From Pelagihabitans sp965238025 (GTDB taxonomy: Bacteria; Bacteroidota; Bacteroidia; Flavobacteriales; Flavobacteriaceae): a stretch of DNA of 64,000 bases. Of this stretch, positions 24,000 to 32,250 are shown in pieces (within the stretch, counting starts at the first letter, position 1; every line of letters starts with the position of its first letter). Made by a program: the position numbers and the translations under genes. Where the stretch lies: contig OZ250162.1 in assembly GCA_965238025.1 (NCBI GenBank), positions 2,294,001 to 2,358,000 of the forward strand, in the 5' to 3' direction. The notes under the pieces were generated by a model that was not told the origin of the DNA, made no database searches, and worked only from the letters and a program-made list of their open reading frames with translations.

Positions 24000-25817
24000 A
24001 TGAAAAGACTATTTGACCTCCTCTACCATCAATTGGAAACGCATCCCCTAGTTAATTCGTTAAATGGAAAGGATTCTGAGGGGAATTGGAAAAACTATAG
24101 CACCCAAGAAGTAGTTGATGCTTCTGAGAAAGCTGCCTCTGGTCTTGTTGAACTTGGGTTGAAACCTGGGGACAAGGTCGCTCTGGTGGTTAGCAAAAAC
24201 CGTCCTGAATTCATGATCATGGACTTTGCCATTCAAATGGCGGGTTTGGTAAGCATTCCACTATACCCTACTATAAGTATTGGTGAGTATGAGTATATAC
24301 TGAACGAGGCAGAAGTAAAGCTCGCTTTTTGTGGAAGTGGTAATTTATATGATAAATTATTAGGTGCCCAAAAAAAAACACCTACGTTAAAGAGCATTTA
24401 TACCTTCGATAAACAGGAGGGGAGATTATTTTGGAAAGACATGTTCAATACCAACCATAAGGAGGAAGTTGAACAGATAAAAAGTACAATTTCCGGTGAG
24501 GATTTGGCAACAATTATTTACACCTCCGGAACCACTGGCAATCCCAAGGGAGTTATGTTAACACACGATAATATAATGCACGTGGTCCGGAAAACGTCGC
24601 CTCATTTGACCGCAAAAGCTGAGGAAAATGTGCTTAGTTTTTTACCATTATGCCACATTTTTGAACGTGCGGTTTTAATGGTATATATGAATAAAAGTTG
24701 TGCTGTACATTTTACGGGAACCGATAATCTTAGCGGCCCTAACGGAGATTTGATGTCAGTAAAACCTGTGACGTTCAGTACGGTACCCCGCCTCTTGGAA
24801 AAAATATATGAGGCTATCTACAACAAAGGACTGACGTTGGAGGGAACCAAAAAGAAGTTGTTCTTTTGGGCCTTGGGTTTGACAGATAATTACGAACTAA
24901 ATCAAAAATTATCCCTTGGTAAAAAACTAAAATGGAGCGTTGCCGATAAATTGATTTTTAGTAAATGGCGAGCCGCCCTAGGGGGTAACGTAAAAGGTAT
25001 AGTGACCGGTGCCGCTCCCTGTCCCGTTAAAATTATGCGTGTCTTTTGCGCAGCAGGAATACCTATTCGCGAAGGTTACGGCCTTACGGAAACATCGCCA
25101 ACCTTAACAATAAATACTATGGAACCCGATGGGGCCATGCTAGGAAGTGCCGGCCCGATTATAGATGGGGTAGAGATTTTCATTGATAGGGATGGTGGGG
25201 ATTATAAAGAAGGGGAAGGAGAGATTTTGGCACATGGTCCTAATATCATGTTGGGATACTATAAAAAACCAGAAGTAAATGCCCAAGTATTCAGGGAAAT
25301 AGATAAGAAAAGATGGTTCTGCACAGGTGATATCGGTAAATTGGTAAAGGGTCCGACCGGGAGGGAGTTCCTGAAAATTACAGATCGTAAAAAGGAATTA
25401 TTGAAGACATCTGGCGGCAAGTATGTAGCGCCGGCACCCATTGAGAATAGGGTTAAAGAAGATTTTTTGGTGGAGCAAATGATGGTGATCGGCGACAAAC
25501 AAAAGTTTGTTTCGGCATTGATAGTACCTGCAGAAGATGCACTAAAGGGCTATTGTGAAGAAGAAGAAATACCATGGACAAGTTTACAGGAAATGGTTAG
25601 TCACGAAAAAGTGCTAAAACAGTATCAAGAAATAGTTGATCGGTTTAATCCTGAATTTAGCCATGTAGAGCAAATCAAAAAATTTAAATTGATTGCGGCT
25701 CCTTGGTTACCTGTACATGAAGATGGAGCGGTGGCCGAACTAACGCCAACACTTAAATTAAAAAGAAGGGTTATCCGGGAAAAGTTTCAAAAGGAAATAG
25801 CCGACATTTATTGCTAA
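24000..25817 (+). CDS. Long-chain acyl-CoA synthetase (AMP-binding)
   Basis: 605 residues of the FACS (long-chain) class. AMP-binding motif ATIIYTSGTTGNPKGVMLTHDN, then FLPLCHIFERAVLMVYMN, GYGLTETSPTLTIN, WFCTGDIGKLV, the linker ITDRKKELLKTSGGKYVAPAPIENR, and the hinge Lys region near the end (TPTLKLKRRVIREKF). Activates fatty acids to acyl-CoA, feeding both the catabolic cluster on this strand and the lipid operon that starts convergently 26 bases on. No membrane segment visible; cytoplasmic or peripheral. Confidence 0.93.
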   Translation: MKRLFDLLYHQLETHPLVNSLNGKDSEGNWKNYSTQEVVDASEKAASGLVELGLKPGDKVALVVSKNRPEFMIMDFAIQMAGLVSIPLYPTISIGEYEYILNEAEVKLAFCGSGNLYDKLLGAQKKTPTLKSIYTFDKQEGRLFWKDMFNTNHKEEVEQIKSTISGEDLATIIYTSGTTGNPKGVMLTHDNIMHVVRKTSPHLTAKAEENVLSFLPLCHIFERAVLMVYMNKSCAVHFTGTDNLSGPNGDLMSVKPVTFSTVPRLLEKIYEAIYNKGLTLEGTKKKLFFWALGLTDNYELNQKLSLGKKLKWSVADKLIFSKWRAALGGNVKGIVTGAAPCPVKIMRVFCAAGIPIREGYGLTETSPTLTINTMEPDGAMLGSAGPIIDGVEIFIDRDGGDYKEGEGEILAHGPNIMLGYYKKPEVNAQVFREIDKKRWFCTGDIGKLVKGPTGREFLKITDRKKELLKTSGGKYVAPAPIENRVKEDFLVEQMMVIGDKQKFVSALIVPAEDALKGYCEEEEIPWTSLQEMVSHEKVLKQYQEIVDRFNPEFSHVEQIKKFKLIAAPWLPVHEDGAVAELTPTLKLKRRVIREKFQKEIADIYC

Positions 25818-25843
25818 TTCGGTTATAATTAAAGTAACTGGTT

Positions 25844-26845
25844 TTATCCTGGCTCGGCTTCAGAACCGCTTTCCAATTTAAGTAATCCTTTAAAGGCGTC
25901 TTCGACCGTATTACCTTCGTACAGTACTTTATAGACCTCTTCAGAAATGGGCATATGTACATTGTAATCTTTGGCCAATTCCATAACTACCTTGGCCGTT
26001 TTTACGCCTTCGGCAACTTCGGACATTTCTTCAATAATCTGATCTAGGTTTTTCCCTTGCCCCAGTTGAAACCCTACATGGCGGTTTCTACTTTTGCTAC
26101 TACTGCAGGTAGCGACCAAGTCGCCCATTCCCGCCAGTCCAGAAAAGGTGCGCCTTCTTCCGCCCATGGCCGTACCCAAACGGGTAAGTTCAGAAAGCCC
26201 CCTGGTTATAACGGCAGCCCGGGTGTTATCTCCAGCATTTGCGCCGTCTCCCATTCCTGTGGCAATTGCCATAATATTTTTTAAGGCTCCGCCCAATTCA
26301 CAGCCTACCACGTCATTATTGGTATAGACCCTAAAAAGACCAGAATTAAATACCCCTTGTAGTTTTTTTGCAATAATTTCATCAACCATTGAAATTACCG
26401 CCGCTGCCGCTTGGCCATTATGTATCTCCTTGGCCAAATTCGGACCTGTCAACACCCCAACTGGGTGGCCCGGCATAATTTCTGCGATGACCTCGGTCAT
26501 TCGTTTTTTAGTCCCTAATTCCAAACCCTTAGCCAAACTAACGATAGGTATCCATGGCCTGATATGCGGTTTTGCAGTTTTGAGTACTTCCCTAAAACTT
26601 TGGGCGGGAACGCCCATAATGATCAGGTCGGCATTCTTTACGGTTTCCTCGATCGAACCCGAGGCTTTCAAATTTTTATGCAATAGGGCACCAGGCAAGT
26701 ATTTTGAATTGGTACGGTGCTCGTTAATTTCATCCACGGTACTTTGGTTTCGTGCCCAAAGTGTGGTATTTGCATTTCTGGCCGTAAGTGAAGCCACAGT
26801 TGTGCCCCATGAGCCACCTCCTAATAATCCAACATTTAATTGCAT
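25844..26845 (-). CDS. gpsA: Glycerol-3-phosphate dehydrogenase [NAD(P)+]
   Basis: 333 residues. GLLGGGSWGTTVAS (dinucleotide binding), LIIMGVPAQSFREVL, PIVSLAKGLE, VLTGPNLAKEI, CELGGALKNIMAIATGMGDG with the catalytic Lys, and RNRHVGFQLGQG. Makes sn-glycerol-3-phosphate, the backbone for phospholipid and triacylglycerol, from dihydroxyacetone phosphate. It is the last gene of a leftward operon whose next gene encodes a fused acyltransferase that would use its product directly. Confidence 0.95.
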   Translation of the reverse strand: MQLNVGLLGGGSWGTTVASLTARNANTTLWARNQSTVDEINEHRTNSKYLPGALLHKNLKASGSIEETVKNADLIIMGVPAQSFREVLKTAKPHIRPWIPIVSLAKGLELGTKKRMTEVIAEIMPGHPVGVLTGPNLAKEIHNGQAAAAVISMVDEIIAKKLQGVFNSGLFRVYTNNDVVGCELGGALKNIMAIATGMGDGANAGDNTRAAVITRGLSELTRLGTAMGGRRRTFSGLAGMGDLVATCSSSKSRNRHVGFQLGQGKNLDQIIEEMSEVAEGVKTAKVVMELAKDYNVHMPISEEVYKVLYEGNTVEDAFKGLLKLESGSEAEPG

Positions 26846-26892
26846 ATCGTTTGAATTCTAAATATAGGTTGACGAAAATTGGCGCCCACCTA

Positions 26893-29800
26893 TTAGTTAT
26901 TTAACTCTTTTACGAACTTATTACGAACCTCCTCGATGTGCTGGTCCATATTCTTTAATTTCCAAAGCCCTGTCTCCACCGGGTCTAAAACGACCACTTC
27001 AATATGGGTAGGGCGCAACATAGTGGTACCTTTTGGCATGGCCTTGTACGCATTTTTGATGACAATGGGAATAATAGGTACCCCAGCTTGAATTGCCAAA
27101 TGGAAAGCCCCTTTCTTAAATGGTCCTAGTTCGGGTGTTCCGCTTCTAGTGCCTTCTGGAGCGATAGCCACTGAAATACCATTTTTCAGGGCTTCCACCG
27201 CTGGTTTCATGGCCTCAATAGCCTTTTTCTTATTGCTTCGATCGATATAAATAGCTCCAAGTGCGGAAAAAATAGGGCCTATGGGCGTCCTTTCAAGTTC
27301 TTTTTTGGCAACACCGGTAAAATCATTGCGAAGTAGCTTCATAATAATAAAGAAATCGGCCGCACTCTGGTGGTTGAAACAGAAGACCGCAGGTCTAAAA
27401 TCCCTTAAATTATGATTTCCTTTTACTGATATTTGGAGGCCGGCCAGTCGCGTACCCAAATCGCCAATACTGGCAAAAGTTGTATTAGCGGCCTTTTGTT
27501 TGTTCATGGTAACCAAACCTTTTAAAGCTCCTTTTACGGCGGAAGGGTAAATACTTGCAATGGCCAAGCCGGTTCTCAACCCATTTACGGCAGGTTTTCC
27601 AACGGGTTCCTCAAATCTGAGAATGGGCCAACCGTTTTCAAACGCAACTTGAGATAAGGCATTATCAGGATTGGTGGCCACAGGCCTACCTACAATCTTA
27701 AATAATGGATAATCATCAAAACTGTCGGAATAGAAATAACTTTTTGAAAGATCTATATTGTTCTTTTTTGCAAAGGTTCTTGCTGCCCTTGATTTACCCT
27801 CTCCCCAACACATTTCTGCAATACGCCCTGTAAATTTACCGTTGCGAAGTTCCATTCGCGTACTATACACATCTGTAATTCCCAATTCATTTGCTATCGG
27901 ATCTATCTGATACGAAGTAGCTGCAGAAATAATCACGACCTTATGTCCTTTTTCTAGATGCTTTTTAATCAGTTCCCGTGATTCAGGGTAAATTGTGGTA
28001 GCCAAATATTCGTCAAATACTTCCTGGCCGAGATCTGTAAATACCTTTTCGGGAATACCCTTAACACCCATCGCCGCGATTTTGGTCAATACTTCAAAAT
28101 CCCGATTGCCAAAGGAAAACACCAAGGCAGTCATAAATTGTGTTAGGTACTCTTTTGGGGTAGTTTGCCCACTGAACAATCTGGTTCGCATGAACCTTTT
28201 GGCGGAAAAATCATTAATCAAGGTGCGGTCCATATCAAAATAGGCAGCGATATGGGGTCCTTCCTCTTCCTGTTCTATTTTTTTTCTCGATTTGACTTCT
28301 TCCGCTGCCGGCACCAAAATATTTTGCTCCGCGATCCGTTCCATAATCCTAATACTCGGACTCACCTCAATTTCCTTCAGGTAGGCGAGCCTTGCGGTAA
28401 GGTCATCAAGCTGGTTCATCCAGTTTTCAAGACCTTTTACATTTATCCTTTGGTTTTTTAAACCAAGTCCGGCATTTTCCGCAAAACGGAAGGCATTACT
28501 CAAAAAGGGTTTTGAAACGCTGTCTAATCGGGTAATGCGACTTTGCCAATGTAATTCCTTGCCTTTGAACATGCAAAGCTCCAAGAATTCTTTTTCAGAA
28601 AATGGATCTTCTTCGTCCCAGTTATTCAAGGTGTGGCATACTACCTTATCTGCTTCTAAATAGGAGAGGAGCAGTGCCCTTGAAATAAAAAGGTTCTGGT
28701 TTTTTAAAATTTCGGAAACATCTTTTTTAGGGTTCGATATTATCTCCCTCCAGTTTTTATCAAAGCGCTTCAACTCTTCTTCTATTTCAGTACTGAATTT
28801 AGCCTTGTTGGTATAGAAAAATTCAAACTTAAAGAGATTGCGGAGGTTCATGATTTCTTCCCAAAAATGCACTATTCGGTCGGGAGAGGTATCATCCTTT
28901 ATTTTAACCAAGGCCATTTCAATAAAGGCGGAATGGTATAAATGACCCGCGGCCATATTGGCATAATAAGTTGCCGGTAGATACTCGGAAGAAACCAAGC
29001 TATATTGTGCTTTTTGTCCGGCCCTGCTTTTTTGTACGATATGGGCACTCTGAAGTAAATTCAAGGCTTTTTGAACACTTACGGCGACAGGATTACCTCG
29101 ATCCATTAACGAATCCTCCTGTTTTTTGCCAATGTACTCCATCAATTTTTTGACCTTGAACTCGATTTCTTTTTTAGTCAATGCAAAGTCGTTCAGCAGA
29201 ACATTACAGACCAAGGAGGTGGTTGAAACCGGCGTAATTTTTGACATTTGATTGATCAGGTCAAAGGCAAAAAGTGGTAAGGTATTTTTATTCTTGTAAC
29301 TATCTTCGCCCAGTTCAGGGACCATGACATTATGGGTTTCGTTGATTTCAACAGGGTCGCCAAAACGAATGGCGGCACTGCCGTAATCATTTCCCAAGCT
29401 TCGCATATATTTAACTCCTTCGGCAAGATTCTCAGATTTTTTTGTAGCTCCCTTGGCCTGTTCTGTCATTTCCTTTACATCTGGAATAAGGTCATAAACA
29501 ATAGATACAGGCACATATTTGATGTCTCTTGAGCTATCTTTTTCGGCATCCATGATATACTTTAAAATACCCATTTGCGGATGCAGGATCTTGCCGGTAC
29601 GGGAACGTGTACCCTCAATATTCCAGGTCAGATGATCGCCCTTGTCAATAATGGTAGAAATGTAGTGTCTTAGGGCAACCTTATAAACGGGATTGTCTTT
29701 AAAACTGCGCCGTATAAAAATAAGACCTGCATTTTTCCCCAATTGCTTCATCCCCGGAAATGCCAGGTTTTTACCTCCAAAGGAATAGGGAACGGGCATA

Positions 29801-30126
29801 CCGTAACGGGCCAGGGTTGATATTAAAACCAAGGTGTCGAGGTAGGTCTTATGGGTCATGATGAAGGCAACAGAATGCCTGCGCATAAGCTTCATCAACT
29901 TTTTAATGCCTTTGGGGTTTACATCTATTTTTTCGCTGTACGCCCTGGAAAGGATATAATCAAAACTCCGTACCGAAACCATTTTGGCGATCGGGTGCTG
30001 CTCTGCGTAGAGCTCCTTAACGTACTTCGCAGCATCCTTTTGCACGACATCAAATTCTAACTTGTGCTCTTTGGCTATACGTTTCAGCGTTTTCTGAAAT
30101 TCGGGATGCTTGATAATGTTTTCCAT
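26893..30126 (-). CDS. GPAT-HAD phosphatase-LPAAT trifunctional fusion
   Basis: 1077 residues with three modules. (1) PlsB-like acyltransferase: HKTYLD (H92, D97) and a NIEGTRSRTGK motif near 170-180, followed by a helical region to about 610. (2) HAD-IB phosphatase from about 628: AAYFDMDRTLI, then VVIISAAT and SDSFDDYPLF. (3) PlsC-like 1-acylglycerol-3-phosphate acyltransferase at the end: FNHQSAADFFI near 918 and IAPEGTRSG near 990. The order suggests glycerol-3-phosphate acylated twice to phosphatidate, with a phosphatase in the same chain. In Mycobacterium tuberculosis plsB2 and plsC (HAD plus PlsC) are neighbours; here all three are one protein. The HAD substrate is unknown. Confidence 0.9.
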   Translation of the reverse strand: MENIIKHPEFQKTLKRIAKEHKLEFDVVQKDAAKYVKELYAEQHPIAKMVSVRSFDYILSRAYSEKIDVNPKGIKKLMKLMRRHSVAFIMTHKTYLDTLVLISTLARYGMPVPYSFGGKNLAFPGMKQLGKNAGLIFIRRSFKDNPVYKVALRHYISTIIDKGDHLTWNIEGTRSRTGKILHPQMGILKYIMDAEKDSSRDIKYVPVSIVYDLIPDVKEMTEQAKGATKKSENLAEGVKYMRSLGNDYGSAAIRFGDPVEINETHNVMVPELGEDSYKNKNTLPLFAFDLINQMSKITPVSTTSLVCNVLLNDFALTKKEIEFKVKKLMEYIGKKQEDSLMDRGNPVAVSVQKALNLLQSAHIVQKSRAGQKAQYSLVSSEYLPATYYANMAAGHLYHSAFIEMALVKIKDDTSPDRIVHFWEEIMNLRNLFKFEFFYTNKAKFSTEIEEELKRFDKNWREIISNPKKDVSEILKNQNLFISRALLLSYLEADKVVCHTLNNWDEEDPFSEKEFLELCMFKGKELHWQSRITRLDSVSKPFLSNAFRFAENAGLGLKNQRINVKGLENWMNQLDDLTARLAYLKEIEVSPSIRIMERIAEQNILVPAAEEVKSRKKIEQEEEGPHIAAYFDMDRTLINDFSAKRFMRTRLFSGQTTPKEYLTQFMTALVFSFGNRDFEVLTKIAAMGVKGIPEKVFTDLGQEVFDEYLATTIYPESRELIKKHLEKGHKVVIISAATSYQIDPIANELGITDVYSTRMELRNGKFTGRIAEMCWGEGKSRAARTFAKKNNIDLSKSYFYSDSFDDYPLFKIVGRPVATNPDNALSQVAFENGWPILRFEEPVGKPAVNGLRTGLAIASIYPSAVKGALKGLVTMNKQKAANTTFASIGDLGTRLAGLQISVKGNHNLRDFRPAVFCFNHQSAADFFIIMKLLRNDFTGVAKKELERTPIGPIFSALGAIYIDRSNKKKAIEAMKPAVEALKNGISVAIAPEGTRSGTPELGPFKKGAFHLAIQAGVPIIPIVIKNAYKAMPKGTTMLRPTHIEVVVLDPVETGLWKLKNMDQHIEEVRNKFVKELNN

Positions 30127-30139
30127 TTTACATGACGGG

Positions 30140-31309
30140 CTAAGTTCCTAATTTAAGAAAAAACAAACTTCTTTTTTTCTTGTTCCAATAAAATGGATAT
30201 AAGATACGCTCAATATTTGTTGTGGTGTCATTAATGGTCTTACCATTAATGTTGGCACTTAGGGCATTTGCGGTTATTAATAAGACACTCACATTGGCAC
30301 CTAAACCGGAGTGACTGCCGTATACCTCAATATTTTTGATATCGCTACGATAACTTTCTGCTTCCATACAGTGTTTCCATGGCAAGAGGCCATCTGTTTT
30401 TGTGTAAATGCAAGTAATCGGAACTTCAGGAATTGGCTCAAGTTCTTCTAAAAATCTTTTGTTCCTTTCTTTGAGTGATTTTCCCCTGAAAAATTCTAAA
30501 ATACCATATACAGGTGTTTTCATATCCATAACGCCCCAAACAGGCGAACCTATGGTAATAATCTGCTCCACTTGATCTGGATGTCGATTTGCCATGATTT
30601 TAGCAAATATGCCACCTCCGCTCCAACCTACAATGCTTACTTTTTCACCGTGTATTTGATAGATGTCGTCCAGTTTTTCTTCCAATCTGGGAATGTAATG
30701 CGATTTCACCATATTGAAACCCTGATCCCATTTGTAGGTATTAAACCCTAAAGAGGTTAAATATCGGCGAACGAAGGATGTTGAATAATCATCTCCCAAA
30801 TAAGGTGGTATTAATAAGACAGGGCTCCCTTTTCCCTTAATGCGCTTGGGTATAAATGGATATATGCAATAAATGGATGTCCACTCAACAAGCGAACGAC
30901 TTTCTAAAAACATATTGAATAGGGGAGGTTTGGGAATCTTTTGATTGATCAGGTCTATTTCGTGTTCGAATTTTCCGAAGATATCCTTGGCGATCTGATT
31001 GGATTTCGGGTCATCCTTTTTGCCTAGGCTATAGACCACATTCTCAAGAATGGTCAATAACGTAAAATATTCGCGGCTGGGCCCTAACTCATCGCAGATT
31101 CTGATGCATTCATTGAATAAAAACTTAATGTCATCATCATCTTTCAAGCTTGCTTTTGAGATTATTGGTAACAGCTCATCAGCATTGGGATGTTCACTGA
31201 AATTTTCGGTTAAAACCTTCCTAGCTTCTTTAATTGAAAGCCCGTTAAGTGTTCCTAAAGTGGTAACAAACTTGATAAAGGCTTTATATAAATGTAATCT
31301 ATCTTGCAT
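30140..31309 (-). CDS. Alpha/beta hydrolase with helical N-terminal extension
   Basis: 389 residues. An extension of about 150 residues, mostly helical, precedes the hydrolase domain. The latter starts at SPVLLIPPYLGDDYSTSFVRRYLTSLGFNTYKW and has the nucleophile elbow IVGWSGGGIFAK (GWSGG). Similar length and architecture to esterases of the mycobacterial/Acinetobacter lipid operons; no PHA-synthase Cys nucleophile is present. The stop overlaps the next gene's start by one base. Likely acts on acylglycerols or wax esters (inference). Confidence 0.8.
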   Translation of the reverse strand: MQDRLHLYKAFIKFVTTLGTLNGLSIKEARKVLTENFSEHPNADELLPIISKASLKDDDDIKFLFNECIRICDELGPSREYFTLLTILENVVYSLGKKDDPKSNQIAKDIFGKFEHEIDLINQKIPKPPLFNMFLESRSLVEWTSIYCIYPFIPKRIKGKGSPVLLIPPYLGDDYSTSFVRRYLTSLGFNTYKWDQGFNMVKSHYIPRLEEKLDDIYQIHGEKVSIVGWSGGGIFAKIMANRHPDQVEQIITIGSPVWGVMDMKTPVYGILEFFRGKSLKERNKRFLEELEPIPEVPITCIYTKTDGLLPWKHCMEAESYRSDIKNIEVYGSHSGLGANVSVLLITANALSANINGKTINDTTTNIERILYPFYWNKKKRSLFFLKLGT

Positions 31310-32247
31310 TAGTTGTGGGGGATTTGGGTGTTAAGCCAAGTTATAATATCTTCTTCTACTTCTTTACTATTCTTTTCGTTCAACATTTCGTGCCTTCCGC
31401 CTTCATAAAGGTTGAATGTAAGCTCCTTATTTCCGTTTTTTTCATAATTTTTAGCAACCTTCCGGACTCCTTCCCCCATTTCGCCCACCGGATCTTTATC
31501 GCCGGAAAACATTAAAATGGGCAGATGATCAGGGGTGTTTATAAAGGCCTCGGTTTTATTCAGTGTTCTGGTGTTCGAAAGGATATCTGTAAATACACCA
31601 ATCGAAAAATTTTCGATTCGGTAGGGGTCTGCTTCAAAGGCATCAACGGCCGCCTCATCACTACTGATCCAATCCAATTTTGTCCTGTTGGGTTTAAATT
31701 TTTTATTGAACTCATCAAAAAAGAGTGTCCTTAAGGTTTCATTACCCCGCTCACGACCTCTAATCATGCCTATGGCTTTCGTCGTCGCCAAACCAAAATA
31801 CCCCAAGCTCTTAATGAAATTCGCCGTACCCGATAGGATAAGGGCATCAATGTTGTCACCATATTTAAGCACGTATTTTCGGCTCAATAGCGAACCCATG
31901 CTATGGCCGAATAATATGAATTTGGTTTTGGGATGTTCGGTGCGCATTAATTGGGTCAATGAATGCATATCTTCAACAACATCCTCAAAGTAATCATCGC
32001 CATCATAGAAGCCGAACAGTCTCTTTATTTCTGCAGTTTTACCATGAGCCCTATGATCATTGGCGTAAACGGTGAACCCCTCTTGTTGTAGACGCCCTGC
32101 TATGCTAATATATCGCCCTGCATGTTCCCCAATACCATGGGAAATTTGAATGATACCACGACAGCTAACGGGATCAGCCGTCTCCCATTTGTAATAGCAA
32201 ATTGTTTCACCGTCCTTGGCGGTAAACGTATTGGTTTTGTACTGCAT
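31309..32247 (-). CDS. Monoacylglycerol-lipase-like alpha/beta hydrolase
   Basis: 312 residues of the lysophospholipase/monoglyceride lipase family: ISHGIGEHAGRYISIAGRLQQEGFTVYANDHRAHGKT, the nucleophile elbow LFGHSMGSLLSRKYV, a cap region, then MFSGDKDPVGEMG and a terminal GGRHEMLNE that gives the catalytic His. Expected to release fatty acid from monoacylglycerol. It shares one base with the next hydrolase gene and starts 3 bases after the WS/DGAT gene ends, so it belongs to the same operon; probably mobilises stored neutral lipid. Confidence 0.88.
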   Translation of the reverse strand: MQYKTNTFTAKDGETICYYKWETADPVSCRGIIQISHGIGEHAGRYISIAGRLQQEGFTVYANDHRAHGKTAEIKRLFGFYDGDDYFEDVVEDMHSLTQLMRTEHPKTKFILFGHSMGSLLSRKYVLKYGDNIDALILSGTANFIKSLGYFGLATTKAIGMIRGRERGNETLRTLFFDEFNKKFKPNRTKLDWISSDEAAVDAFEADPYRIENFSIGVFTDILSNTRTLNKTEAFINTPDHLPILMFSGDKDPVGEMGEGVRKVAKNYEKNGNKELTFNLYEGGRHEMLNEKNSKEVEEDIITWLNTQIPHN

Positions 32248-32250
32248 TGC

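Noticed and set aside
26057..26861. Plus-strand frames opposite gpsA
   Set aside because: Shadows of a well conserved enzyme gene.
30140..31309. PHA synthase or depolymerase
   Set aside because: The nucleophile elbow is GWSGG, not GxCxG, and no polyester synthase neighbour exists; kept as a general hydrolase.
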